DNA of 64,000 nt, from NCBI RefSeq assembly GCF_023115465.1, contig NZ_CP096034.1, forward strand, positions 3,596,001 to 3,660,000, read 5' to 3'. Made by a program: the position numbers and the translations under genes. This stretch comes from Gottfriedia acidiceleris. Its GTDB lineage: Bacteria; Bacillota; Bacilli; Bacillales; Bacillaceae_G. This document shows, piece after piece, positions 1 through 8,805 of the stretch (the first letter of the stretch is position 1; every line of letters begins with the position of its first letter). Under the pieces are notes generated by a model. The model had not been told where the DNA came from. It saw only the letters and a list, made by a program, of their open reading frames with translations, and made no database searches.

Positions 1-317
1 TATGGTTCATTCCATTTTTTATTGTTAACATAAAGCTGATCATCTTTATATTCGATTGTATCTCCAGGTAAACCAATGACACGTTTAACATAATCTTCTT
101 GCTTATTTGCATGAAATACAATTACATCAAATCTGTTAATATCACCAATTTCATATCCAAATTTATTAATAACTAGTAGGTTTCCATCCTTTAAAGTTGG
201 CATCATAGATTCTCCATCAACTACATATGTAGAAAATAAGAACGTTCTTACAATAAAAGCAATTGCGATCCCAATAATGATCGCTTTTCCCCAGTCTAAT
301 ACTTCTTTTCTTAGCAT
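1..317 (-). CDS. signal peptidase I (3' end outside window)
   Basis: This is a type I signal peptidase, which removes signal peptides from exported proteins at the outer face of the membrane. The visible 105 residues start at ATG 317. They show a short cytoplasmic N-terminus, one membrane segment (about residues 10-30), the catalytic serine in GESMMPTL (Ser37) and the catalytic lysine in VKRVIGLPGD (Lys78), which is the Ser/Lys dyad of the family. A GGGAGAG ribosome-binding site precedes the start. The gene lies 33 bp downstream of the yhjE-like gene, the same pairing as yhjE-sipV in B. subtilis, so it may be the sipV orthologue. The C-terminal half, including the conserved SRDSR box, lies outside the window. 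Confidence 0.93.
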   Translation of the reverse strand, partial: MLRKEVLDWGKAIIIGIAIAFIVRTFLFSTYVVDGESMMPTLKDGNLLVINKFGYEIGDINRFDVIVFHANKQEDYVKRVIGLPGDTIEYKDDQLYVNNKKWNEP

Positions 318-350
318 AAAGTTGCTCTCTCCCTTTTGAGTAATAATGCT

Positions 351-992
351 TTATTGCTCATCAGATGATTCAGACGCACTCTTTTTCTCTGTTGTTTTTT
401 CTTTGATGTCCATACGTTTCTCAATCACTTTTCCAACAATCCATAATACGAATATAAAAATTCCTATGTACAATGCTTTAATCGGCTTTTGAAATACTGA
501 AGTTAAATCTTTCCCTAAATAACTAATCATCGCGATCATCGTAAACTTTCCAAGTACTAATGCGATTAGAAATTGTGATATTTTGATACGTGACAGACCA
601 GCTACTATATTTATTAAAAAAGATGGTGAAAATGGAAACGCAAACATAATAAAAATTGGACCAAATCCCCTTTTTTCAATCCACCCTATTGATGATTCTA
701 CTTTCTTATGCTTACTTACAAATGAAAAAAATCGTTTCTGACCAAATTTTCTAACAACATAGAATAGTAAAATGGAACCTAAGCAAGAACCAATCCATGA
801 ATATAAAAAACCTAATAGTGGCCCAAATGCTGCTGCATTAGCAAATACAAAAATGACCAAAGGTAGAACTGGACAAATTGCTTCAATAAAAGGGATTGAT
901 ATTCCAACTAATGGACCATAATCTTTGTATTGTTGAATGAGATGTAAAAAATGTTCTTCTGTAAAAAAAGCCTTTAAGTCAAAAACGTTCAT
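351..992 (-). CDS. yhjE: TVP38/TMEM64 (VTT-domain) membrane protein, YhjE-like
   Basis: A 213-residue polytopic membrane protein of the TVP38/TMEM64 family, also called SNARE-associated or DedA-like. Visible are a first hydrophobic hairpin (about residues 27-80), the family core with GFGPIFIMFAFPFSPSFLIN (about 108-127, with conserved F..P.(F/L)P spacing) and a C-terminal membrane segment before a charged tail rich in K, E and S. A GGAGAG site lies 12 nt before ATG. It is the first gene of an operon with the signal peptidase, as in B. subtilis. Relatives are thought to act as lipid scramblases or transporters, but no substrate can be read from the sequence. Confidence 0.8.
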   Translation of the reverse strand: MNVFDLKAFFTEEHFLHLIQQYKDYGPLVGISIPFIEAICPVLPLVIFVFANAAAFGPLLGFLYSWIGSCLGSILLFYVVRKFGQKRFFSFVSKHKKVESSIGWIEKRGFGPIFIMFAFPFSPSFLINIVAGLSRIKISQFLIALVLGKFTMIAMISYLGKDLTSVFQKPIKALYIGIFIFVLWIVGKVIEKRMDIKEKTTEKKSASESSDEQ

Positions 993-1197
993 TTAAATAT
1001 GAATCTCTCCTTAAGCCGTATTTCTAAATAGATATCCTTACTGTTAACATTATCACATATAACTATTTATTCAATAATAATAAATGATTCTAACTAGTAT
1101 TTTTGTAATAATTTGACTGATTATCTTATAAAAAAATTTTTACTAATTTGTTCCTAAATAATGCTTAATGTAATTCTAATAAACTATTTTAAAAATA

Positions 1198-1238
1198 AAT
1201 AAAAAAACTACTTCACTGGATGGAAAAGTAGTTTTTTC
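1198..1238 (-). terminator. intrinsic terminator of the FAD oxidoreductase gene
   Basis: An inverted repeat ACTACTT...AAGTAGT is flanked by A and T runs, so it can work in both directions. On the minus strand it ends in seven T about 175 bp after the oxidoreductase stop codon. Confidence 0.7.
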
Positions 1239-1275
1239 ATTCATTGAAATAGAATTTGTAAATTTAATAAGTAAC

Positions 1276-1390
1276 ATCATGTTGATTACTACTACAGGGT
1301 GCTCGCTTTTTTAGTTGAGAGAGATGTGAGCTCTTCGGAACGCCTGCGGGGTCTCACCCTTCTTTCTTTTCCCATAGGAGTAAAGTTTAA
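1276..1390. repeat. family-1 dispersed repeat, copy 1
   Basis: This block shares ordered segments with those at 31558, 52483 and, shortened, 27058: a GTTGAT-type start, CTACAGGGTGCTCGCTTT, then GGGGTCTCA, then CCCATAGGAGT. It is more GC-rich than its surroundings and has no open frame of note. Such blocks are common between genes in Bacillaceae genomes. Their mode of spread is not evident here. Confidence 0.6.
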
Positions 1391-1413
1391 CAAAGCCTAT
1401 ATGTTCAATTGAA

Positions 1414-2637
1414 TCAATTGTTTAGCAAAGGTCGCTCTTGCAAGTATAGAGCTAAATCTGGACAGTTCCCTTCAACAATTTCCTTTACAATAAGCTTCGA
1501 CAGCAGCTGGCTGTAAACCGTCCCGTTATCACCAAAGGCAAATAGGAAATAGCTATTTGGAATTGCTTCATATTTTCCGATAATCGGAAGGCCATCGATT
1601 GTGCCTCCATAAAATGCAGCTAAGTAATATTCTGGCTGTACTTGAATAGTTGGAAACATTTTATTAAACTCTTCAATCAGTTTCTTCTTTTTGTGAATCA
1701 GTTTACTATCACGATCTTCAGAGTACGAAGTATTATCATCAAGTCCGCCTATGATAATCCGGTTATCTCTAGTTGTACGCATAAATAAATAGGGACGAGC
1801 CGTTTCCCAAATGAGTGTTCTGTTATACCATTCGGAAAGATCTTTGACTGGTTGGGTAGTTACCGTATATGTACTCACAAAGGAAGCTTTTTTCTCCTTT
1901 TTAATCTCTATTCCTTCATAACCTGCTGCGAAAATAATATATCGTGCTTTGATCGAATGACCATTATTTGTAGTAACAATCATCTTTTCTTGTTCTTTAT
2001 CATAATGGTGACCGTTCATTTCCGTATGTTCAAATATACGAATTCCTTTGCTTGCGGCGTTATCCAAAAGTGCATGGGTGTATCTGAAAGGATTAATTTC
2101 TGCATCATTGTATGAATAAATAGCGGCATCCCTGCTAAAAGGATATTTTTCTTCAATATCATCCTTTGTTAAAAAAGTTAGTTCACAGTTTTGCTGTTTT
2201 AAGAATTCATATTCCTTCTTAAGACTTTCAACATCATCTACACAACTTGCGGAATAGAGAGTATCTCTTCTGTTGAATTCACAATTAATGATGACATTCT
2301 TTGAGGCAGCTTCAATTTCATTTATGGCTTCTTTCAGTAGTTGTAAATGCTTTTTAATGTAATCTTCTCCGAAGGTGTTAATCAAATCAGTAAACATTTT
2401 TTCACCGGAATATTGAAGGAGGGCCGTATTCGTACTAGTACTCCCGCTGCCAATGGTTGATTTTTCAATTACCGCCACATCTAAATTAGAATCGGAAAGA
2501 TAGTATGCACATTGTGCCCCTGAGCTTCCACCCCCAATGATTAATACATCACAAGATAGGTCTTCCTCCAATGTTGGATATGATGGAGCATCAGGAAAAG
2601 TAGTAGGCCAATAATAGGTTCCAGAGTGTAATTTCAT
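1414..2637 (-). CDS. FAD-dependent amine/amino-acid oxidoreductase (DadA/DAO family)
   Basis: A 407-residue flavoprotein of the D-amino-acid oxidase/DadA superfamily. The N-terminal dinucleotide-binding motif VLIIGGGSSGAQCAYYL (about residues 31-47) is followed by a glutamate-containing strand (DVAVIEKS). The RPYLFMRTTRDNRIIIGGLDD segment (about 280-300) and the C-terminal GLPIIGK..FAFGDNGTVYSQ block fit the FAD/substrate region of the family. A GGAGGATATAG site precedes ATG. It has no same-strand neighbour close enough to suggest an operon, and its own terminator lies downstream. The substrate (amino acid, sarcosine-like amine or other) cannot be determined. Confidence 0.8.
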   Translation of the reverse strand: MKLHSGTYYWPTTFPDAPSYPTLEEDLSCDVLIIGGGSSGAQCAYYLSDSNLDVAVIEKSTIGSGSTSTNTALLQYSGEKMFTDLINTFGEDYIKKHLQLLKEAINEIEAASKNVIINCEFNRRDTLYSASCVDDVESLKKEYEFLKQQNCELTFLTKDDIEEKYPFSRDAAIYSYNDAEINPFRYTHALLDNAASKGIRIFEHTEMNGHHYDKEQEKMIVTTNNGHSIKARYIIFAAGYEGIEIKKEKKASFVSTYTVTTQPVKDLSEWYNRTLIWETARPYLFMRTTRDNRIIIGGLDDNTSYSEDRDSKLIHKKKKLIEEFNKMFPTIQVQPEYYLAAFYGGTIDGLPIIGKYEAIPNSYFLFAFGDNGTVYSQLLSKLIVKEIVEGNCPDLALYLQERPLLNN

Positions 2638-3010
2638 CTATATCCTCCAGTTATTAAAAAGTAAAAAGTATAATGTTACTATTTCCAACCTCAATTTGTG
2701 TATGCAAGAAATTCTACTCAGATTGAACACTTTATAATATTAAATGTGAAAAAATGAATAGTACTTGAGTGAAATTCAAAAATAGAAACCGAAAGAGCCA
2801 ATCGCTATACTAAAGTTCCATACCATTTGTAGTTACAAAAAAATCAACAATCTACTTTAACAAATCCTTCTTATTAAGAATTAAACGGACTAAATTCCGG
2901 AATTTATCAATAATCTTTTCTATTATTTCTTTTACATACTTGTTCAAAAAATCCCCATAAAAAAACTACTTTACTATATGTTAAGTAGTCAAAATTTTTA
3001 TCTTTCACTT
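2638..3010. other. intergenic region, no gene seen
   Basis: This AT-rich stretch between the FAD gene and comK holds only the comK terminator near 2958-2990. I see no ribosome-binding site plus frame on either strand. Confidence 0.5.
2958..2990 (-). terminator. intrinsic terminator of comK
   Basis: Stem ACTACTT / AAGTAGT with a run of seven T on the minus strand, about 20 bp after the comK stop codon. Confidence 0.7.
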
Positions 3011-3586
3011 TTATTTTTCGTGAACTGATATTCCTTTTATATATGAGGTAATTTCGTTATCAGGAATTAATTTGTAAGATTTTTGTTGGGTATTTTCAGG
3101 ATTGAGCCGATCTTCATAAATCGCCCTTAAATGTGCTGTTCGGTATAATTGGTTTTCAAATGAACCACGAGATATTTCTAATGGAAGTTCAACACCATTG
3201 AAAAATTCAACAACTGATCGATTGTATTTACCGCCTCTGAAATTAGCAACATGATTGTAGGAGATCCAAGAACATTCTACTTTTAAAGAAGATGAAGTGG
3301 GGAAAAAGAAAATTTGATTCATTGAGCTGATCGCTATTGGTGGTTTGTGAGTGATGGAAATCATTTGTTTAGTTCCTTCACGCCTACCCCGGTAACTACT
3401 CCCGAAGTAAGCACAGCTTCTTTCAATAATTTCAATCGGTTTCATTAAAACATAAAAATGATCATCTGTTTCGTATACCTTTGAAATTACAACTAAATCG
3501 ACAGTAAATTCTGGAATGATTGCCATTGTTGACTTATTAATCTCGTACTCATTTAATACTTTAACTTGTCCTTTCACATGATTCAT
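3011..3586 (-). CDS. comK: competence transcription factor ComK
   Basis: ComK is the master activator of DNA-uptake (competence) genes and of its own promoter. The 191-residue product matches the usual length (192 in B. subtilis) and carries family blocks I recognise: MKPIEIIERSCAYFGSSY, GRREGTKQM, ISITHKPPIAIS, QIFFFPTSS, CSWISYNHV and SFENQLYRTAHLR. An in-frame GTG/ATG-type start exists 54 bp upstream, but I chose ATG 3586 because GAAGGAG sits 8 nt ahead of it and the product then has the family length. The window does not contain its usual antagonists mecA or comS. Presence of an intact gene suggests, but does not prove, transformability. Confidence 0.9.
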   Translation of the reverse strand: MNHVKGQVKVLNEYEINKSTMAIIPEFTVDLVVISKVYETDDHFYVLMKPIEIIERSCAYFGSSYRGRREGTKQMISITHKPPIAISSMNQIFFFPTSSSLKVECSWISYNHVANFRGGKYNRSVVEFFNGVELPLEISRGSFENQLYRTAHLRAIYEDRLNPENTQQKSYKLIPDNEITSYIKGISVHEK

Positions 3587-3690
3587 CCTTACAACTCCTT
3601 CTGTTATTAGTATTGAACTGTTAAATTTTGTTGGCTTCAAGATAGTCTCTTAAGTAAATAGATGACCATCAATTAAGTTTAACAAGATCA

Positions 3691-3780
3691 GATAAAAAAT
3701 TTTTTAACATGAAGTATAGTAGCAACATTGATGTTAGAGAAATAATATCACAAATCTTTATTTGTAAAATCATTTTTTGA
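3691..3780. promoter_or_regulatory. candidate ComK-binding AT-boxes upstream of comK
   Basis: At 3766-3778 there is an exact AAAA-N5-TTTT box (AAAATCATTTTTT), and at 3694-3705 a near match (AAAAAATTTTTT). ComK binds pairs of such AT-boxes, including in its own promoter. The spacing here (about 70 bp between boxes) is not one of the standard K-box spacings, and AT-rich DNA gives chance matches, so this is weak. Confidence 0.3.
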
Positions 3781-3833
3781 ATACTTTAACAGAAGTGTCA
3801 TTGTTTACTAAATTTTAGGATAAAAGCCAATAG

Positions 3834-3873
3834 AAAAACCACCTTTCTCACAATTGAAAAAAGTGGTTTTTTA
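3834..3873 (-). terminator. intrinsic terminator of aceBA
   Basis: Stem AAACCAC / GTGGTTT with flanking A and T runs, just after the aceA stop codon. It is bidirectional in form. Confidence 0.75.
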
Positions 3874-3877
3874 CTAA

Positions 3878-5167
3878 TTAATTAGATGAAAATTGTTGTT
3901 CTTCAGTAGAGCCTTTAAGAGCTGTTGTTGAAGAAGTTCCACCAGTAATAATTTGAGCTACTTGATCAAAATATCCTGTTCCAACTTCGCGTTGGTGTCT
4001 TGTTGCAGTATAGCCATATTGTTCACTTGCAAATTCAGCTTGTTGAAGTTCTGAATATGCTCCCATTCCACGATCTTTGTAGTTTCTAGCTAATTCAAAC
4101 ATGCCAAAGTTTAATGCGTGGAAACCAGCAAGGGTAACAAATTGGAATTTATAACCCATTGCTGCAATTTGTTGTTGGAATGTCTCGATTGTTTCATCAT
4201 CTAGTTTCTTCTTCCAGTTAAATGAAGGTGAACAGTTATAAGCTAGTAATTTACCTGGGAATTTAGCATGAATAGCATCTGCAAAACGTTTTGCATCTTC
4301 TAGGTTAGGCTCTGACGTCTCACACCAAACTAAGTCTGCATACGGTGCATAAGCAAGACCACGAGCAATTGCTTGATCTAACCCCGCTTTCGTACGATAA
4401 AAACCTTCAGGTGTTCTTTCACCAGTAATAAATTGTTTGTCGACTGGATCAATATCACTTGTAATTAAATCTGCTGCATCTGCATCAGTTCGGGCAACAA
4501 TCAGGGTAGGAACTCCCATTACATCCGCTGCTAAACGAGCAGAGATTAAGTTACGAACCGCCGTTTGTGTTGGTAATAATACTTTCCCACCTAAATGGCC
4601 ACATTTTTTTTCTGAAGACAATTGATCTTCAAAATGCACACCTGCTGCTCCTGCTTCGATCATACTTTTCATTAGTTCAAATACATTTAATTGTCCACCG
4701 AAGCCAGCCTCTGCATCTGCCATAATCGGTGCGAAGTAGTCGATTTCTTCTCCACCTTCAACATATTGAATTTGATCTGCACGTTGGAAAGCCTGATTAA
4801 TTCGTTTTACAACTGCTGGTACAGAATTTGCCGGATATAAGCTTTGATCTGGATACATTTGACCTGAAAGATTTGCATCGGCTGCTACTTGCCAGCCACT
4901 TAAATAAATAGCCTTTAAACCTGCTTTTACTTGTTGAATTGCTTGGTTTCCAGTTAATGCTCCTAGTGCATTCACATAGCTTTCTTCATTTAGAAGTTTC
5001 CATAATTTTTCCGCACCCTTTTTTGCCAATGTTTGTTCAATATCAATTGATCCTCTTAATTTAATTACATCTTCAGCAGTGTATGTTCTTGTAATGCCAT
5101 TCCATCTAGAATCAAGCTCCCAGCTTTCCTGTAATTCAGCAATACGCTTTTCACGATTTTTCGTCAT
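3878..5167 (-). CDS. aceA: isocitrate lyase
   Basis: Isocitrate lyase splits isocitrate into succinate and glyoxylate, the first step of the glyoxylate bypass used for growth on acetate or fatty acids. The 429-residue product has the catalytic loop [11 protein letters not shown] (Cys189), the upstream metal-binding block [12 protein letters not shown] and the [11 protein letters not shown] segment. A TTG two codons upstream is in frame, but the GGAGG site is 8 nt before ATG 5167 and only 2 nt before that TTG, so ATG is preferred. It lies 18 bp after aceB, forming the aceB-aceA operon. Confidence 0.96.
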   Translation of the reverse strand: MTKNREKRIAELQESWELDSRWNGITRTYTAEDVIKLRGSIDIEQTLAKKGAEKLWKLLNEESYVNALGALTGNQAIQQVKAGLKAIYLSGWQVAADANLSGQMYPDQSLYPANSVPAVVKRINQAFQRADQIQYVEGGEEIDYFAPIMADAEAGFGGQLNVFELMKSMIEAGAAGVHFEDQLSSEKKCGHLGGKVLLPTQTAVRNLISARLAADVMGVPTLIVARTDADAADLITSDIDPVDKQFITGERTPEGFYRTKAGLDQAIARGLAYAPYADLVWCETSEPNLEDAKRFADAIHAKFPGKLLAYNCSPSFNWKKKLDDETIETFQQQIAAMGYKFQFVTLAGFHALNFGMFELARNYKDRGMGAYSELQQAEFASEQYGYTATRHQREVGTGYFDQVAQIITGGTSSTTALKGSTEEQQFSSN

Positions 5168-5185
5168 ATTCAATTCCTCCTAATT

Positions 5186-6772
5186 TTATAAAAAGTTATA
5201 TCCTTTTAAAGTCAGAAAGTCAGCAAATTCATCGTTGGTAATTAACTCATCAAATAATCCAATTGCTTCACTAAATCGTTTTGCTTCAAATTGTTCTTTC
5301 CCAATTTCTAGTTGAAGTTTCATCATTTCTTCATTTTTTAATGATTCCACTAATTGTAAAGTAATGTTTGTACCATCCTCTAAAACACCTTTTTCATGAC
5401 GCACCCATTGCCAAATTTGCGCACGCGAAATTTCAGCAGTCGCAGCATCCTCCATTAAGTTGTATAGCGGCACCGCACCTCGACCGCTTATCCATGCTTC
5501 AATATACTGAATCGCAACTGTTATATTTGTTCTGAGACCTTGCTCCGTAATAACACCACTAGGAATCTCTAAAAGATCCGCCTCAGTTACATTAACATCC
5601 TCACGTTTTCTATGAATCTGATTTGGTGTAGGCATAAATCGATTAAACTGTTCAAGAGCTACAGCTACTAAACCAGGATGAGCTACCCAAGTTCCATCGT
5701 GTCCATCTTTTGCTTCACGCTCTTTATCTTTTCTTACCTTTTCAAACGCAACTTCATTTCGCTCTTTATCATCTTTAATTGGAATTTGAGCTGCCATTCC
5801 TCCAATTGCTGGAGCATTTCTACGATGACAAGTTTGAATAACTTTTTGAGAATATGAACGCATAAAAGGTACTTCCATCGTCACAACAGATCGATCAGGT
5901 AAAATAATTGATTTGTCGTATCGCATCATCTTTATGAAACTAAAAATATAATCCCATCTTCCGCAATTAAATCCTGCTGAATGATCCTTTAATTCATAAA
6001 GTATTTCATCCATTTCAAATGAAGCAGCAATTGTTTCAATTAATACAGTTGCTTTAATAGTTCCAACAGGTATATTCAATTCATTTTGAGCAAATAAAAA
6101 AACATCATTCCATAATTTTGCTTCCAAATAACTTTCCATTTTTGGTAAATAAAAATAAGGTCCTGATCCGTTTTTTATTGCCTGTTTTGCATTATGAAAG
6201 AAATAAAGTCCAAAATCTACTAAGCTACCAGACATATTTTCACCATTTACAGTGATATGTTTTTCTTCTAAATGCCAGCCTCTTGGTCGAACTACTAGGA
6301 CAGCTGGCTTCTCTTTTAACTTATATGTTTTTCCATTTGATTGAAGTGAAATTGTTCGATTCACAGCATCTCTTAAATTAACCTGACCTGAAATTATATT
6401 TTCCCAAGTTGGAGAAGTAGCGTCCTCAAAATCAGCCATGAAAACAAACGCATCAGAATTCAATGCATTGATAATCATTTTTCGATCAACTGGTCCTGTT
6501 ATCTCTACTCTTCGATCTTGTAAATCCTCTGGAATAGGTGCTATTGTCCAATCACTTTCACGAATGTATTTTGTTTCCTCTAAAAATTCGAGCTTTCCCC
6601 CATTTTGTAAAAAACACATTCTTTCTTTTCTGTTTAATAACAGCTGTTGTCTACGTTGATCGAATCTCAGATGTAATTGCTCTAAAAAACTTAATGCTTC
6701 GGTCGTAAGAATGTCAGTTGAACCCTCTACATGATTACCTAGAACTTTAATTTTTGAAAGCTCTGTTGTCAT
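5186..6772 (-). CDS. aceB: malate synthase A
   Basis: Malate synthase condenses glyoxylate with acetyl-CoA to malate, the second step of the glyoxylate bypass. The 528-residue length is that of the A form. Signature blocks include VFMADFEDATSPTW, VVRPRGWHLEEKH, the family pattern GFNCGRWDYIFSFIK and DGTWVAHPGLV. GGAGG lies 6 nt before ATG. It is the first gene of aceB-aceA. Two matching inverted repeats just upstream suggest a dedicated repressor or activator. Confidence 0.96.
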   Translation of the reverse strand: MTTELSKIKVLGNHVEGSTDILTTEALSFLEQLHLRFDQRRQQLLLNRKERMCFLQNGGKLEFLEETKYIRESDWTIAPIPEDLQDRRVEITGPVDRKMIINALNSDAFVFMADFEDATSPTWENIISGQVNLRDAVNRTISLQSNGKTYKLKEKPAVLVVRPRGWHLEEKHITVNGENMSGSLVDFGLYFFHNAKQAIKNGSGPYFYLPKMESYLEAKLWNDVFLFAQNELNIPVGTIKATVLIETIAASFEMDEILYELKDHSAGFNCGRWDYIFSFIKMMRYDKSIILPDRSVVTMEVPFMRSYSQKVIQTCHRRNAPAIGGMAAQIPIKDDKERNEVAFEKVRKDKEREAKDGHDGTWVAHPGLVAVALEQFNRFMPTPNQIHRKREDVNVTEADLLEIPSGVITEQGLRTNITVAIQYIEAWISGRGAVPLYNLMEDAATAEISRAQIWQWVRHEKGVLEDGTNITLQLVESLKNEEMMKLQLEIGKEQFEAKRFSEAIGLFDELITNDEFADFLTLKGYNFL

Positions 6773-6787
6773 ATGATTCCTCCATTC

Positions 6788-6831
6788 AGTTATATAACAG
6801 ATATTGATTACTTATGTTATTATATAACAGT
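6788..6831. promoter_or_regulatory. pair of palindromic sites ahead of aceBA
   Basis: TTATATAACAG occurs at 6790-6800 and again at 6820-6830, 30 bp (about three helical turns) apart. The first lies in the palindrome GTTATATAAC, the second in TGTTAT-TAT-ATAACA (6815-6829). The sites are 15-60 bp upstream of the aceB start and look like operators for one dimeric regulator, which I cannot name. Confidence 0.45.
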
Positions 6832-6892
6832 ATATTCGGATTTGATATTAAATTCTGAAAATATTTCTAAAGAATTTTCGACAGTAGTAATC

Positions 6893-6923
6893 AAAAAAGT
6901 CATCCATTAAGGATGACTTTTTT
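6893..6923 (-). terminator. intrinsic terminator of the 6982-10232 cluster
   Basis: Perfect hairpin AAAAAGTCATCC-ATTAA-GGATGACTTTTT with A and T runs on both sides, 60 bp after the lipoprotein stop codon. Confidence 0.85.
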
Positions 6924-6981
6924 CTGTTGATTCCCTTTTCAAATCACTTAAAATGAATGTTTTCTCGGAAAGTGCAAAGGA

Positions 6982-7680
6982 CTATTTTTTGTTACCAACT
7001 AAAAGATCCATTGATTCCATTTTGTGACCCTTACTATAATTTATATGAGTAGTTAATTTATACCTCCCATTTTTAGGTAGTTTAGTATTAATCGTATATA
7101 TACCATTTTTATTACTCATATTTAAAGAATTAACATAATTAATATCATTATTTTCTATCTGTAATATAACCTCACAATTTTTTAACAAACTTCCTTTTTT
7201 ATTTAATATGTTGACTTCAATCCTAACATCTTTATTTGGTATAACTGGATTTGGATTAGTTGAAATTTTTAAAAATTCAATTTCATTTAAGTCCATCTGC
7301 ATATCACCAAAAACGTCAGTGTATTTCTTAATAATAGTTTGACCTTGATGAGTTAAAGTATATATAATATTCCATCTACCTTCTTTCGGTAGTTTTTGAC
7401 TAAAAGAGTATATTTCTCCATTATTTTTTAATTTTAAAATACTGATTTGTTTATTTTCCTCAGACATGCTTAATTTTGCATTTAACTCCATATTATGTTT
7501 AGCATATTTGGAGGGAATTTTAATTTCTCCACTTAAAATGTTATTATTATAAGAGTGTTCAGCTCTTATTTCATAGGTTTTTATATACGAAGAAGTAGTC
7601 TTGTGACTGCAACTTACAAGTAAAAGAATTAAACAAATAAATAAAATCCTCTGATTCAAACTATTCACCGAAACTTTCAT
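6982..7680 (-). CDS. lipoprotein with two YtkA/FixH-like repeats (unknown function)
   Basis: I do not recognise a named family. From ATG 7680 the 232-residue product begins with a type II signal peptide ending LLLVSC (Cys24), so it should be lipid-anchored outside the membrane. Two similar beta-rich halves follow, each with a 'LPK.GR+..' block (SFSQKLPKEGRWNIIYTL and INTKLPKNGRYKLTTHI) typical of Ig-like YtkA/FixH domains. The start overlaps the end of the subtilase gene by 20 bp. A GTG four codons on (7668) is an alternative start, and neither has a strong ribosome-binding site. Context suggests a partner of the protease or the secreted protein upstream. Confidence 0.6.
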   Translation of the reverse strand: MKVSVNSLNQRILFICLILLLVSCSHKTTSSYIKTYEIRAEHSYNNNILSGEIKIPSKYAKHNMELNAKLSMSEENKQISILKLKNNGEIYSFSQKLPKEGRWNIIYTLTHQGQTIIKKYTDVFGDMQMDLNEIEFLKISTNPNPVIPNKDVRIEVNILNKKGSLLKNCEVILQIENNDINYVNSLNMSNKNGIYTINTKLPKNGRYKLTTHINYSKGHKMESMDLLVGNKK

Positions 7681-8776
7681 TAAAATACAAATACTTCTTT
7701 TGATTATTAAGAAAATTGTTATCAAGCTGACTAGCATAACTTTGGTTTAAAATTACACTTTTCATTTCACTGTTTGTTTTATTTGGAAACTGTTCAAATA
7801 ATATAGAGACTAGTCCTGACAAAACAGCTGTAGCTAAGGATGATCCTGAACTAATTGTGTATTTTTCTTTTAAATATATGGTATGACTGGGAAGGTATCC
7901 TATATTTGAATTAAGTGTAAGAATTTTAGTACCTGGAAGAATAAAGTCTGGTTTAATGTACATCCATTTATTAATGTAAGAAACTGTATATGGGGCTATT
8001 CTGTATTTGTTTGTTGAATACATTGTATCTCTTGTTAAATAATCCATAGCTCCAACTGAAAGAACAGTATTAAAAGAAGCAGGGTAGGTAGATTTTTCAC
8101 TATTAATAAACACGTTTTGTATGATTTTTTTATTTCCAATTGAACAAATGACCATTAAATCATTTTTATCTGCATTATTTATACTAGTTTTTAAAATCCC
8201 TAAACTTCTTTTACTTAATTCATTAAAACCATAGGAAATATTAATAATTTTTATATTATATTTGTCCTTATTTTCAATAACCCAGTTAATTCCATTAATT
8301 GTGTTTTGAATATTACCTTCACCATATTTATCTAAAACTTTTACTCCAACAATATTAGTTTTATTATTAATACCTTCATATGTGTTGCCATTTCCGGCTA
8401 TCAACCCTGCTATTAAAGTACCGTGCCCATTATCATCATATGGTTCAGCATAATTATTAACAAAGTCTTTAAAAGCAATTATTTTATTAACATGTTTAGT
8501 TAAATCTTCATGTGGAAATACACCAGAATCTAAAACTGCTATGGCTATTTGCTTAGAGTTTTCATTAGTAGTAGAGAAATGTCTACTAGGGGAAATTCCT
8601 AACATCTTTTTTATTATCTTCGGGGTTAATACAACACCATTCCTATTTATTAATTGTTCGTAAGATTTTTCTGAAGAGTCTAATATTTCAACAGTTTGAT
8701 TGAATCTAAAAAAATAATTATTTAAACACAATACAAGGAAACATAAAATTATATTTAAAGTAAGAAATCTAATCAT
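7661..8776 (-). CDS. membrane-anchored S8 (subtilisin-like) serine protease
   Basis: A 371-residue subtilase with an intact catalytic set: Asp83 in AVLDSG, His118 in NGHGT, the oxyanion Asn in CSIGN (about 215), and Ser313 in GSSLAT, where most family members have GTSMA. An N-terminal hydrophobic stretch (residues 3-24) may anchor it or act as a signal. There is no obvious long I9 propeptide. No Shine-Dalgarno is visible before ATG 8776, so expression may be weak or use another start. It sits where B. subtilis has aprE next to yhfN, but the sequence is not a typical secreted alkaline subtilisin and the AT content is very high. Confidence 0.8.
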   Translation of the reverse strand: MIRFLTLNIILCFLVLCLNNYFFRFNQTVEILDSSEKSYEQLINRNGVVLTPKIIKKMLGISPSRHFSTTNENSKQIAIAVLDSGVFPHEDLTKHVNKIIAFKDFVNNYAEPYDDNGHGTLIAGLIAGNGNTYEGINNKTNIVGVKVLDKYGEGNIQNTINGINWVIENKDKYNIKIINISYGFNELSKRSLGILKTSINNADKNDLMVICSIGNKKIIQNVFINSEKSTYPASFNTVLSVGAMDYLTRDTMYSTNKYRIAPYTVSYINKWMYIKPDFILPGTKILTLNSNIGYLPSHTIYLKEKYTISSGSSLATAVLSGLVSILFEQFPNKTNSEMKSVILNQSYASQLDNNFLNNQKKYLYFNESFGE

Positions 8777-8805
8777 ATTATTATATACAATAATTTTTTA
8801 TGAAA

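Larger units (their letters stand above)
993..1413. other. intergenic region with terminator and a dispersed repeat
   Basis: No gene is visible in these 421 bases. The left part (993-1190) is the AT-rich promoter region of the yhjE operon, the middle holds a terminator (1198-1238), and the right part holds copy 1 of the family-1 dispersed repeat (1276-1390). Confidence 0.6.
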
